A program made the position numbers and the translations under genes. Below the pieces are notes generated by a model, which was not told the origin of the DNA, ran no database searches, and saw only the letters and a list, made by a program, of their open reading frames with translations. From Candidatus Hydrothermarchaeota archaeon (GTDB taxonomy: Archaea > Hydrothermarchaeota > Hydrothermarchaeia > Hydrothermarchaeales > BMS3B): DNA of 5,119 nucleotides. Below are positions 1 to 4,710 of the stretch, one piece after another (position 1 is the first letter of the stretch; each line of letters opens with the position of its first letter). The stretch covers positions 1 through 5,119 of the forward strand of contig WANG01000062.1 of the NCBI GenBank assembly GCA_015521945.1, in the 5' to 3' direction.

Positions 1-1
1 A

Positions 2-97
2 GCAGATAAGCGACTTTGCTGGAACCTGAGGGGCTACACGTATCAGCCAGGCAGGGTAGCGGGGATTGACGTGAGACCGGATAAATCTGAACAGTAG
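2..97 (+). CDS. Possible C-terminal end of an unrecognised protein (partial, 5' end outside window)
   Basis: An open plus-strand frame enters from the left edge and runs 31 codons to a TAG at 95-97. The peptide contains LRGYTYQPGRVAGIDVRP and ends DKSEQ. Its mixture of residues looks more protein-like than the other frames here, but I recognise no family and see no diagnostic motif. The last 9 codons lie inside a perfect inverted repeat (71-113), so the 3' end of this frame and a hairpin coincide. That hairpin could serve the end of this transcript, or the whole stretch could be a non-coding RNA gene with an accidental open frame. With only 31 residues visible, chance cannot be excluded. If real, the gene reads in the same direction as the small gene at 277-423, about 180 nt further on. 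Confidence 0.3.
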   Translation, partial: ADKRLCWNLRGYTYQPGRVAGIDVRPDKSEQ

Positions 98-113
98 CCT
101 GCTGCGGTCTCAC
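71..113. repeat. 9-bp perfect inverted repeat (hairpin)
   Basis: GTGAGACCG at 71-79 is the exact reverse complement of CGGTCTCAC at 105-113, separated by 25 nt. Inside the loop, CAGTA (92-96) can pair with TGCTG (100-104) using one G-U pair, so the structure could be a two-part stem. It spans the TAG of the possible partial gene at 2-97. No run of T follows on either strand, so it is not a textbook intrinsic terminator. Confidence 0.6.
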
Positions 114-240
114 TGGCGGTTGAGCTGGAGCACCGAATGAGCTGATGGCTCAACACCTTAAAGGCAAAGCGGAGGTGCGGCAGTGTTAAGGTTGTACCAT
201 GCAGCCTACCAGATGGCACCCCCTCCAGTACCCATAACCG
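98..240. other. Non-coding stretch rich in inverted repeats; candidate structured RNA of unknown family
   Basis: No convincing gene is visible here. Following the hairpin at 71-113 there are further exact inverted repeats: GTTGAGC (119-125) with GCTCAAC (148-154), loop 22 nt; and ACCTTAA (155-161) with TTAAGGT (186-192), loop 24 nt. GGTTGTAC (190-197) can pair with GTAC (228-231) and AACC (236-239) around a 4-nt bulge, but this competes with the previous stem. GGAGG and TGC at 171-178 can also pair with GCA and CCTCC at 217-226. I looked for tRNA (T-loop motif), SRP RNA, RNase P RNA and 5S signatures on both strands and found none, and no clear C/D box pair. The strand of any transcript cannot be told from the sequence. 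Confidence 0.35.
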
Positions 241-252
241 CAAAACTTATTA
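240..252 (+). promoter_or_regulatory. Candidate archaeal promoter (BRE + TATA-like) for the small gene at 277
   Basis: GCAAAACTTATTA combines an A-rich, BRE-like GCAAAA with the AT-rich box CTTATTA (246-252), in otherwise GC-rich sequence. The box is centred about 27 nt before the ATG at 277. Archaeal TATA boxes sit about 25-27 nt before the transcription start, so the start would fall on or next to the ATG and the mRNA would be leaderless or nearly so. The lack of a good Shine-Dalgarno sequence before that ATG fits this. The box differs from the TTTAWATA consensus. Confidence 0.4.
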
Positions 253-276
253 CCATCTCCCGCCCAAGAGAGCACC

Positions 277-423
277 ATGGAGCGGGAGCTCGTTGGAGTT
301 GTCACCAGGAGTCAGGGTCAGATAGCTCTGCGTGACGACGACGGCAAAGAGCGCTTAGTGCACAACCTCTTTGACGGTCTCTCAGGGAAAAAAGTCAGGG
401 TAACCGTTGAGGTGATGGAGTAG
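277..423 (+). CDS. Small conserved-looking beta-rich protein of unknown function (48 aa)
   Basis: This 48-residue frame begins at ATG 277 and ends with TAG at 421-423. I recognise no named family. The sequence alternates hydrophobic and polar residues in short segments: LVGVVTR (5-11), QIALRD (15-20), ERLVHNLF (25-32) and KKVRVTVEV (38-46), joined by Gly/Asp turns (SQGQ, DDDG, DGLSG). That pattern suggests a compact four-strand beta protein, possibly an OB- or SH3-like mini-barrel. It resembles my general impression of short archaeal hypothetical proteins that end in a GKxVxVxVEV stretch. No ribosome binding site precedes the ATG, but a TATA-like box lies about 27 nt upstream, suggesting leaderless expression. 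It uses CGT/CGC and TTA codons, whereas the operon genes favour AGG and CTC/CTG, so it may be expressed or inherited separately. It converges on pfdB with only 3 nt between the two stops. Confidence 0.6.
   Translation: MERELVGVVTRSQGQIALRDDDGKERLVHNLFDGLSGKKVRVTVEVME
388..393 (-). terminator. Candidate oligo-T terminator for the minus-strand operon
   Basis: AAAAAA on the plus strand at 388-393 gives TTTTTT on the minus strand, 33 nt after the pfdB stop codon. Archaeal RNA polymerase terminates at short U-runs without needing a hairpin. This is the first T-run downstream of the operon and it lies inside the oppositely oriented small gene, so the operon's 3' UTR would be antisense to that gene. 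Position and run length are seen; use as a terminator is inferred. Confidence 0.4.
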
Positions 424-426
424 CCA

Positions 427-792
427 TCACCCACCCTGAGGCTGCTGGGCTCTGCTCCTCAGGGCACTCTGCAGCTTCGTCTGCATCTCCGTCAGCTTGG
501 CTTTAACCTTCTCCTCCTGCCGCTTCAGGGTATTCAGCCTCAGCTCCAGCGTCTCCTTCTTATCCCTGAGCTCCTTCTCCACCTCACCCTTCTGGCTCCT
601 CACCAGCAGGGTTCCCACGCTCTTGTACACCTCTGCATCCTCCCCCAGCTTCTCAACCTCCTGCAGCGCCCTCTCAACCTCCTTGAGCTGGAGCTCCATC
701 TGCATCCTCTGGGTAACTATGCTCTCAGCCTGCTGCTGGAGCTGCTGGAACTGCACAAGCTGATGCTGCAACTGCTGCGGAATCTGCTCCAT
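427..792 (-). CDS. pfdB: Prefoldin subunit beta
   Basis: Beta subunit of archaeal prefoldin, the alpha2-beta4 'jellyfish' chaperone that captures unfolded polypeptides with coiled-coil tentacles and passes them to the thermosome in the cytoplasm. The 121-residue length fits the family. Residues about 4-50 form the first coiled-coil helix, starting with a Gln-rich stretch (PQQLQHQLVQFQQLQQQ). The segment VYKSVGTLLV (55-64) is the conserved beta-hairpin that builds the central barrel and is diagnostic for the beta class. Residues about 68-112 are the second helix, with regular Glu/Lys/Leu heptads. The tail (RAQQPQGG) is likely disordered. ATG 792 is chosen because GGAGG lies 9 nt upstream; another ATG at 796 is out of frame. 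It is the last gene of the operon, 5 nt after pcc1, and its stop is 3 nt from that of the convergent small gene. Confidence 0.95.
   Translation of the reverse strand: MEQIPQQLQHQLVQFQQLQQQAESIVTQRMQMELQLKEVERALQEVEKLGEDAEVYKSVGTLLVRSQKGEVEKELRDKKETLELRLNTLKRQEEKVKAKLTEMQTKLQSALRSRAQQPQGG
434..464. repeat. 8-bp perfect inverted repeat between the convergent gene ends
   Basis: CCCTGAGG (434-441) is the exact reverse complement of CCTCAGGG (457-464), with a 15-nt loop. It starts 10 nt after the stop of the plus-strand 48-aa gene and lies in the last codons of pfdB. It may act as a 3'-end hairpin for the plus-strand transcript, or it may be a by-product of the Gln/Pro/Arg codons at the pfdB C-terminus. 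No T-run follows on the plus strand. Confidence 0.45.
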
Positions 793-797
793 TCATC

Positions 798-1034
798 TCA
801 TCCTCCTAACTCCTGTGCAAGCCTTATCCACCTCATAACCGACGAGGTTGCAGCCCTCAGGGAGCTGCCATCCCTCGCCTCAACCTCCACTACTAATCTG
901 CTTCCCGCCCTCATAAACCTTATCCCCGCCCTGTCAGAAGGCGAGCTCCTCACCTCCGGCAAAACCGCCCGCTCAACCAGCTCCGCCATTACCTCGCCCA
1001 TCTCCAGGACAAGCTTAGCCCTGCCCCTCATCAT
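798..1034 (-). CDS. pcc1: KEOPS complex subunit Pcc1
   Basis: Small dimerising subunit of the KEOPS complex (Kae1, Bud32, Cgi121, Pcc1), which transfers the threonylcarbamoyl group to A37 of ANN-decoding tRNAs (t6A). At 78 residues it matches the usual archaeal size. Family hallmarks are PEVRSSPSDRAGIRF (26-40), the strand RLVVEVEARD (46-55) and the helix LRAATSSVMRW (59-69), which corresponds to the conserved LRAAxNS-type segment that contacts Kae1; here Thr-Ser-Ser replaces the more usual Asn-containing version. The first ATG at 1034 is chosen because GGTGAT lies 5 nt upstream; a second in-frame ATG follows directly at 1031. The start lies inside brix, giving a 20-nt overlap in another frame, so expression is probably coupled to brix translation. 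Placement between brix and pfdB is typical of euryarchaeal versions of this operon. Confidence 0.88.
   Translation of the reverse strand: MMRGRAKLVLEMGEVMAELVERAVLPEVRSSPSDRAGIRFMRAGSRLVVEVEARDGSSLRAATSSVMRWIRLAQELGG
802..806 (-). promoter_or_regulatory. Ribosome binding site of pfdB
   Basis: GGAGG on the minus strand is formed by the two last Gly codons of pcc1 and stands 9 nt before ATG 792. It favours that ATG and explains the C-terminal Gly-Gly of Pcc1 as dual-use sequence. Confidence 0.6.
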
Positions 1035-1422
1035 AGCACATCACCTTCTCCACGCCCACCTCGGGTCCGGAGCTCCCGAAGAGCAGCGAGCTCCCCCGCT
1101 GCCTCACCCTTCCCCCCAGCCACCTCTCCACCTGTGCGGCAAGCTCCCCTGGAGCGTACCCGTGGGTGTACCTGAGCTCCCTGCACAGGAGCGCCCTGCG
1201 CAGCTTCAGGGCAAACCGCCTCCTCCCATCAACGTACACCTCAATCAGAGACGGATTACCCCTCCTCTCCTTCACCATCACCACCTTCTCATCCAGGGAA
1301 AAAACCTCCTGCAGGTTCGCCTTTCCCCTGGTGAAGTACACACCACCGATAGCCCTCGCCAGGTCCCTGCTGAAGGTTCTGGTCCTCGGGGAAGGCTTTC
1401 TTGAGGTGGTGACCACCGTCAT
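1015..1422 (-). CDS. Archaeal Brix-domain (Imp4-like) ribosome biogenesis protein
   Basis: Single Brix-domain protein of the archaeal Imp4-like type. Eukaryotic relatives (Imp4, Rpf1, Rpf2, Ssf1, Brx1) bind pre-rRNA and help assemble ribosomal subunits, and a similar role is inferred here. The N-terminal signature TTSRKPSPRTRTF (5-17) followed by DLARAIGGVYFTRGKANL (20-37) is characteristic of the group. Then come the beta segments KVVMVKERRGNPSLIEVYV (46-64) and a basic stretch GRRRFALKLRRAL (66-78) fit for RNA contact. The 135 residues are at the short end for the family, but the domain seems complete, with a Gly-rich tail. ATG 1422 overlaps the rpoP stop (ATGA); only a weak AAGGCGAG precedes it, so re-initiation by ribosomes leaving rpoP is likely. 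The end overlaps pcc1 by 20 nt. A general RNA-binding role could replace the assembly role, but the family assignment itself is secure. Confidence 0.87.
   Translation of the reverse strand: MTVVTTSRKPSPRTRTFSRDLARAIGGVYFTRGKANLQEVFSLDEKVVMVKERRGNPSLIEVYVDGRRRFALKLRRALLCRELRYTHGYAPGELAAQVERWLGGRVRQRGSSLLFGSSGPEVGVEKVMCYDEGQG
1040..1045 (-). promoter_or_regulatory. Ribosome binding site of pcc1, inside brix
   Basis: GGTGAT on the minus strand lies 5 nt before ATG 1034 and within the final codons of brix. It supports the upstream of the two tandem ATG codons and thus the 20-nt gene overlap. Confidence 0.5.
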
Positions 1423-1547
1423 CTCGCCTTGACCCGCTTCACCACCTTCGGTCTGGGCTTGTACAGCACCCTGTACCCGCAGAAGGCGCAGCGCACATGC
1501 TGCTCCTCCAGCTCAACCTCCCTTCCGCAGGCACCGCACACGTACAC
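1419..1547 (-). CDS. rpoP: DNA-directed RNA polymerase subunit P (Rpo12, Rpb12/Rpc10-like)
   Basis: A 42-residue zinc-ribbon subunit of archaeal RNA polymerase, the counterpart of eukaryotic Rpb12, which sits on the Rpo3/Rpo10 side of the enzyme and aids assembly and open-complex formation. It begins MYVCGACG and carries two CxxC pairs, Cys4/Cys7 and Cys20/Cys23, followed by the family signature RCAFCGYRVLYKPRP (19-33) and a basic tail (VVKRVKAR). The length is slightly below the usual 45-60 residues. The GTG at 1547 is the only reasonable start: it directly follows the L37Ae stop (TGA-GTG), GGTGA lies 5 nt upstream, and the next residues are already the first zinc knuckle. The stop overlaps the brix ATG as ATGA. 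The gene is easily missed because it is short and starts with GTG. Confidence 0.93.
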   Translation of the reverse strand: MYVCGACGREVELEEQHVRCAFCGYRVLYKPRPKVVKRVKAR

Positions 1548-1808
1548 TCAGCTCACCTTCCTAACCGTTCTATCAGCCGCAAGCGAGGGTGCAGTTCTCG
1601 GCAGGTATGCGCCACCCGCAAACTTGGCGCCGCACTTTCTGCACCCCCATATTCCCGAGGCAATCCTCCTGACACCCCTCTTCTCGCACACCATGCACAG
1701 GTGCAGCTGCCTCTGCTTCCTGTCCACCTCCACCCACTTTCTCCTCAGCCTCATCCCGTACCTCGGTCCGAACTTTCCAGCGGAGCCCACCTTCTTGGTT
1801 CTACCCAT
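1548..1808 (-). CDS. rpl37ae: Large ribosomal subunit protein L37Ae (eL43)
   Basis: Zinc-ribbon protein of the archaeal/eukaryotic 50S/60S subunit that binds 23S rRNA. The 86-residue length is normal. The basic N-terminus (GRTKKVGSAGKFGPRYGMRL, 2-21) with the GKFGPRYG signature is typical and inserts into rRNA. The zinc site is formed by Cys38, Cys41, Cys56 and Cys59 (CMVC, CRKC). The stretch FAGGAYLPRTA (63-73) matches the family's conserved C-terminal segment. ATG 1808 lies 6 nt after the rrp42 stop, with GGGGTGAAGG just upstream as ribosome binding site. The stop is followed directly by the GTG of rpoP. Its position between rrp42 and rpoP is conserved in many euryarchaea and gives one operon for the exosome, a ribosomal protein and a polymerase subunit. 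Confidence 0.96.
   Translation of the reverse strand: MGRTKKVGSAGKFGPRYGMRLRRKWVEVDRKQRQLHLCMVCEKRGVRRIASGIWGCRKCGAKFAGGAYLPRTAPSLAADRTVRKVS
1553..1557 (-). promoter_or_regulatory. Ribosome binding site of rpoP
   Basis: GGTGA on the minus strand, within the last codons of the L37Ae gene, lies 5 nt before GTG 1547. It supports the GTG start of the RNA polymerase subunit P gene. Confidence 0.6.
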
Positions 1809-1814
1809 CAGCCT

Positions 1815-2606
1815 TCACCCCGGTATGTGCTGCCTGAGAAACTCGGCCTTCTCTCTGCCCTTCCTAACAATGTCAACAATTTCCTCCTTGGTGAAGGTGC
1901 CGCTGCCACCCTTCTGCATCGCCACTATCTCACCCTTCTCATTGTACCCCACCGTAAGCCTGGCATCCAGCACCTCCTCCTCCTCAAGGCACGGGTCAAG
2001 CAGGATGTGCCTGCCTATCTTGCAGTAGGTGACCTCCACCGGGGTATCCCTGACCGGCAGCTTCTCCTCCGTCCTCGTCTTGTAGTCCACCTTTCCGTCC
2101 TCAAGCTTGGGCATGTAGGTATTCTTCAGGGCGGCAATCGCTCCCAGGGTGCACGCATCAAACAGGTTCCCATCGTAGTCCAGGGGGTGCAGGTCTATGA
2201 ACACAATCCACACCAGCTCACCCTCCTCAATGCACAGCTTCTCCAGCTCAATGCACCCCGACTCCCTTATCGCCCTGTCCACCACCCTGGCGAGCTCCAC
2301 CGTGTCCTCATCCGGAGGACCCCGCTCAAAGGTCGGGCTTGCCAGCGGGATAAGCTCCGCGTTTGTGGTCAGCACCCCCGAGTCCGGCATGTCCGGGAAG
2401 GGCATGCCCACCGCGAGCTTCACGCCCACCATCACCCTGGTTCTTCCCAGGGTAACCAGCGCCGAGCCCTCGGCACGCTCATTCACCCCCACCTCCACGC
2501 TCACCTTCCTGTACTCATCAAAGCCCCTTCCATCCACCCTCCTGCCCTCATCCAGCAGCCTCTCCACGTGGTCCTTCCTTATATCGGCGATAATATCCTG
2601 GTTCAT
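1815..2606 (-). CDS. rrp42: Exosome complex component Rrp42 (non-catalytic RNase PH-like subunit)
   Basis: Rrp42 pairs with Rrp41; three such dimers form the hexameric ring of the archaeal exosome, which degrades and tails RNA from the 3' end. Rrp42 lacks the catalytic acids but helps bind substrate and shape the Rrp41 site. The protein is 263 residues, normal for the family. Visible features are GRRVDGRGFDEYR (21-33), which opens the RNase PH fold, GVKLAVGMPFPD (61-72), ESGCIELEKLCIEEG (115-129), FIDLHPLDYDGNLFDACTLG (136-155) at the subunit's nucleotide-contact region, and the C-terminal MQKGGSGTF (230-238). The ATG at 2606 overlaps the rrp41 stop by 1 nt (TGATG). An in-frame GTG at 2609 would add one residue. 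GAGGAG just upstream, in the end of rrp41, is the likely ribosome binding site but is close to either start. Confidence 0.96.
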   Translation of the reverse strand: MNQDIIADIRKDHVERLLDEGRRVDGRGFDEYRKVSVEVGVNERAEGSALVTLGRTRVMVGVKLAVGMPFPDMPDSGVLTTNAELIPLASPTFERGPPDEDTVELARVVDRAIRESGCIELEKLCIEEGELVWIVFIDLHPLDYDGNLFDACTLGAIAALKNTYMPKLEDGKVDYKTRTEEKLPVRDTPVEVTYCKIGRHILLDPCLEEEEVLDARLTVGYNEKGEIVAMQKGGSGTFTKEEIVDIVRKGREKAEFLRQHIPG

Positions 2607-3334
2607 CACTCCTCACTCCTCTTCTCGTACGCCTTCCTCAGCGCCTCCTTCTGCTTCTCGTACACCTGCATGCACCCCTTAATCGCCAGCTCAAAAGCCT
2701 GCTCAAACTCCTCCTGGGTCAGGTTCCCGTCCATCTGCATCAGGCATATCTCCCCCGTGCGCGGCACTATCGCGACCGGCAGGTCTGCCTCGCCGTAGTT
2801 GTCCTCAACATCAAACAGGTCCAGCACTATGTGCCCGCCCACCTTGCCGGCGGCGCACGCCGGCACCAGGTCACGCATCGGTATTCCCGCATCCGCGAGG
2901 GCAACGCTGGCTGCGGTTATTCCCGCGCACCTCGTGCCCGCCTGCGCCTGGAGTATCTCTATGAACACATCAATCGCCGTCATCGGGTACAGGTGGGTAA
3001 ACACCACGCTCTCAAGCGCCTGCCTGGTGACCTTTGAAATCTCCATGCTCCTCCTGTCAGGACCCGGCCGCTTCCGCTCGTACACCGAGAAGGGCGCCAT
3101 GCTGTAGTACGTTCGCAGCACGGCTCTCTTGGGATTCGCCTCATGCCTCGGGTGAATCTCCTTGGGTCCGTAGCATGCCGCCAGCACCTTGTTACCGCCC
3201 CATTCCACGTATGCCGAGCCATCAGCCCGCTTCAGCACACCCGCCTCAATCTTCAGCGGTCTCAGCTCATCCATCCGCCTTCCATCAAGCCTTCTTCCAT
3301 CCACAATAAACTCCTCAGGTTCACCTGCCTTCAT
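2606..3334 (-). CDS. rrp41: Exosome complex catalytic component Rrp41
   Basis: Catalytic RNase PH-type subunit of the archaeal exosome: it carries out phosphorolytic 3'-5' RNA degradation, and in reverse adds A-rich tails, inside the Rrp41-Rrp42 ring. The 242 residues match the family. The fold starts with DGRRLDGRRMDELRP (12-26). Arg94-Arg95 (GPDRRS) and Asp178/Asp184 (VEDNYGEADLP, 176-186) have the same spacing as the RNA-binding arginines and catalytic aspartates known from the Sulfolobus enzyme, so the active site looks intact. AGTRCAG (132-138) is the phosphate-binding loop, followed by ALADAGIPMRDL (145-156). The C-terminal helix is charged (KQKEALRKAYEKRSEE). ATG 3334 overlaps the rrp4 stop (ATGA), with a weak purine-rich GAGGGAAAGGG upstream, so coupling with rrp4 is likely. 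Adjacent rrp4 and rrp42 supply its partners. Confidence 0.97.
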   Translation of the reverse strand: MKAGEPEEFIVDGRRLDGRRMDELRPLKIEAGVLKRADGSAYVEWGGNKVLAACYGPKEIHPRHEANPKRAVLRTYYSMAPFSVYERKRPGPDRRSMEISKVTRQALESVVFTHLYPMTAIDVFIEILQAQAGTRCAGITAASVALADAGIPMRDLVPACAAGKVGGHIVLDLFDVEDNYGEADLPVAIVPRTGEICLMQMDGNLTQEEFEQAFELAIKGCMQVYEKQKEALRKAYEKRSEE

Positions 3335-4011
3335 ACCCTTTCCCTCTCGCGAACTATCATCTCCTTAATCCTGTCGGTTAAGCCTGAGGTGTGCGCCTCA
3401 GCCTCAATCTTCCTCACCGCCCTCTCAACCAGGTCCTCCATTCCCGTGCTCCTGCACGAAACCCATATAATTCCATTCTGCCCCACCAGAATCCTGCACC
3501 CGGTCTCCTTGGTGAGCATTCCCAGCATGGAGCGCTTCCTGCCTATAACCCTGGGCACCTTCGCTGGAGATATCTCAACCAGCCTGCCACCCTTCAGTAT
3601 CCTGCACCCCCGCTGCTTCATGGTGAGGTACACCCCCTTCGTGGGCGCCACCTCCCTCACGTAGGCGTATATCGCCGTACCCGGCCTCATGACCTTCATA
3701 AGCGGAACCCTGAAGGGGTCAACCTCCCTGTAAAAGTCTGAGCTGTTCAGTATCGCCGTGTAGGGGCTTGATATATCCACGCTCCAGGCGGTCTCGTATA
3801 TCGTTCCCGTCACAGTTCCAATCACAAAGTCCCCCACCTTCGGGTAGTACCGCCCCGCCAGGGACACAACCCTCACAACCCCCCTGCTCGTATCCAGCAG
3901 CCCCAGCACCGCCGCGTACACCCTGTCACCCTCCCTGTACACACCCTCACCCAGCTTCACCCTGCCGCTCGCCACCTCCTCACCCGGCACAACGAACCTC
4001 CTGGCGCTCAT
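3331..4011 (-). CDS. rrp4: Exosome complex RNA-binding cap protein Rrp4
   Basis: Rrp4 forms, alone or mixed with Csl4, the trimeric RNA-binding cap on top of the Rrp41-Rrp42 ring and favours A-rich substrates. The 226 residues divide into an N-terminal beta domain (about 1-55, with the typical VPGEEVASG start), an S1 domain (about 58-132, VGDFVIGTVTGTIYETAWSV onward) and a KH domain (about 143-226). The GQNG motif (177-180) and EAHTSGLTDRI (204-214) are family hallmarks. The KH loop, from memory usually GKKG in archaeal Rrp4, reads GRKR at 157-160, so the second glycine is replaced by Arg (codon CGC). ATG 4011 directly follows the SBDS stop (TGA-ATG), with AGGAGG 9 nt upstream. The order SBDS-rrp4-rrp41-rrp42 makes the identification secure. 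Confidence 0.97.
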   Translation of the reverse strand: MSARRFVVPGEEVASGRVKLGEGVYREGDRVYAAVLGLLDTSRGVVRVVSLAGRYYPKVGDFVIGTVTGTIYETAWSVDISSPYTAILNSSDFYREVDPFRVPLMKVMRPGTAIYAYVREVAPTKGVYLTMKQRGCRILKGGRLVEISPAKVPRVIGRKRSMLGMLTKETGCRILVGQNGIIWVSCRSTGMEDLVERAVRKIEAEAHTSGLTDRIKEMIVRERERV

Positions 4012-4707
4012 TCACTCCAGCCTCCTGACCTCAACCTCGCCCTTGGTCACCGACTCCAGCTTTCTGAGCATCTCCTCCATGGCTCCCGCGGGCAGGGTAA
4101 TCGCAAAAACCCAGCTCCCGTCCCTGAGCCACTCCTCCCTCTCGGGCTTGCCGTACTGCATCACCACCTGCTGCGCCCTGCTGACCCAGCTCCAGGGCAC
4201 CTTCACCGCCATCTTCCGCTCCTCAAACTTCAGGGGAAGGATGCGCCTTATCGCCTTCACCACCTCCGGCACCTGCGCCTCGGCGCTCCTGTGGATATCT
4301 ATGTTCACCCTCGCCTCCTCCAGCGCCTTCTCAATCCGCTGGGGCGGGTGAGGCGCACCCGTCTGGGGGTTAATCGCGTGCTTGGCTATGTAGCTCACCA
4401 CCTGCCTCCTGCGCTGCTCCTGCATCCTCCTGCGCTGCTCCGTGGTGAGCTGAATCTCCCCCTTCCTTATAATCCTGTACACCACATCCTCCAAGCTCTC
4501 CGCGCCCAGCACCTTCATCGCGTGCTCCAAGGAAGCCTTCTCACCCCTCCTGGCGTCCCTGAAAACCTGCTCCACCGCAACAAGCTGCTCAAAGTCCACC
4601 TTCTCACCCTGCCTCACCAGCAGTGCCAGCTCGGGATGCACGAGCACCTCAAAACGCTCACCCTTCGTGCTGAGACGTGCGATAACCGCTTCGTCTAAGG
4701 TTACCAT
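4012..4707 (-). CDS. sdo1: Ribosome maturation protein SBDS (Sdo1 homolog)
   Basis: Archaeal orthologue of the Shwachman-Bodian-Diamond syndrome protein. In eukaryotes SBDS with the GTPase EFL1 evicts eIF6 from the 60S subunit; archaeal SBDS is thought to act likewise in late 50S maturation. The 231 residues match the three-domain family: N-terminal FYSH domain (about 1-86, starting MVTLDEAVIARL), a helical middle domain (about 87-160) and a C-terminal ferredoxin-like domain (about 162-231). The signatures KGEIQLTTEQRRR (82-94) and AINPQTGAPHPPQRIE (111-126) are nearly invariant in the family, and DGSWVFAITLPAG (196-208) marks domain III. ATG 4707 lies 3 nt after the psmA stop with GGAG 6 nt upstream. 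Its stop abuts the rrp4 start, linking ribosome assembly to the exosome genes. Confidence 0.97.
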   Translation of the reverse strand: MVTLDEAVIARLSTKGERFEVLVHPELALLVRQGEKVDFEQLVAVEQVFRDARRGEKASLEHAMKVLGAESLEDVVYRIIRKGEIQLTTEQRRRMQEQRRRQVVSYIAKHAINPQTGAPHPPQRIEKALEEARVNIDIHRSAEAQVPEVVKAIRRILPLKFEERKMAVKVPWSWVSRAQQVVMQYGKPEREEWLRDGSWVFAITLPAGAMEEMLRKLESVTKGEVEVRRLE

Positions 4708-4710
4708 CCT

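Noticed and set aside
85..147. C/D box sRNA (CTGA at 87-90, CTGATGG at 142-148)
   Set aside because: The CTGATGG element departs from the RTGATGA box C consensus and comes after, not before, the CTGA; the order and spacing do not fit a C/D guide RNA.
190..239. tRNA-like segment on the minus strand (GGTAGGC near a GGTAC stem)
   Set aside because: It lacks the T-loop motif GTTCRANNC, a 7-bp acceptor stem and a proper anticodon arm.
43..243. Minus-strand 66-codon frame starting with TTG
   Set aside because: Rare start, no ribosome binding site, Ser/Thr/Leu-rich composition with no pattern, and it crosses all the inverted repeats.
427..796. ATG at 794-796 as the start of the last operon gene
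   Set aside because: It is out of frame with prefoldin beta; the ATG at 792 has a GGAGG at the right distance.
763..1404. Plus-strand open frame of 213 codons opposite pcc1 and brix
   Set aside because: It is antisense to two genes with clear family signatures, and its translation is low-complexity (Pro/His/Leu) without recognisable domains.
1815..2609. GTG at 2609 as the start of rrp42
   Set aside because: It is possible, but the ATG one codon later gives the usual N-terminus and a TGATG junction with rrp41; GTG would add only one residue.
1497..2798. Long plus-strand open frame of 433 codons opposite rrp41, rrp42 and L37Ae
   Set aside because: It is antisense to three certain genes; its product is a His/Leu/Pro/Arg-rich string with no motif. 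It stays open because the true genes avoid codons whose complements would be stops in that frame.
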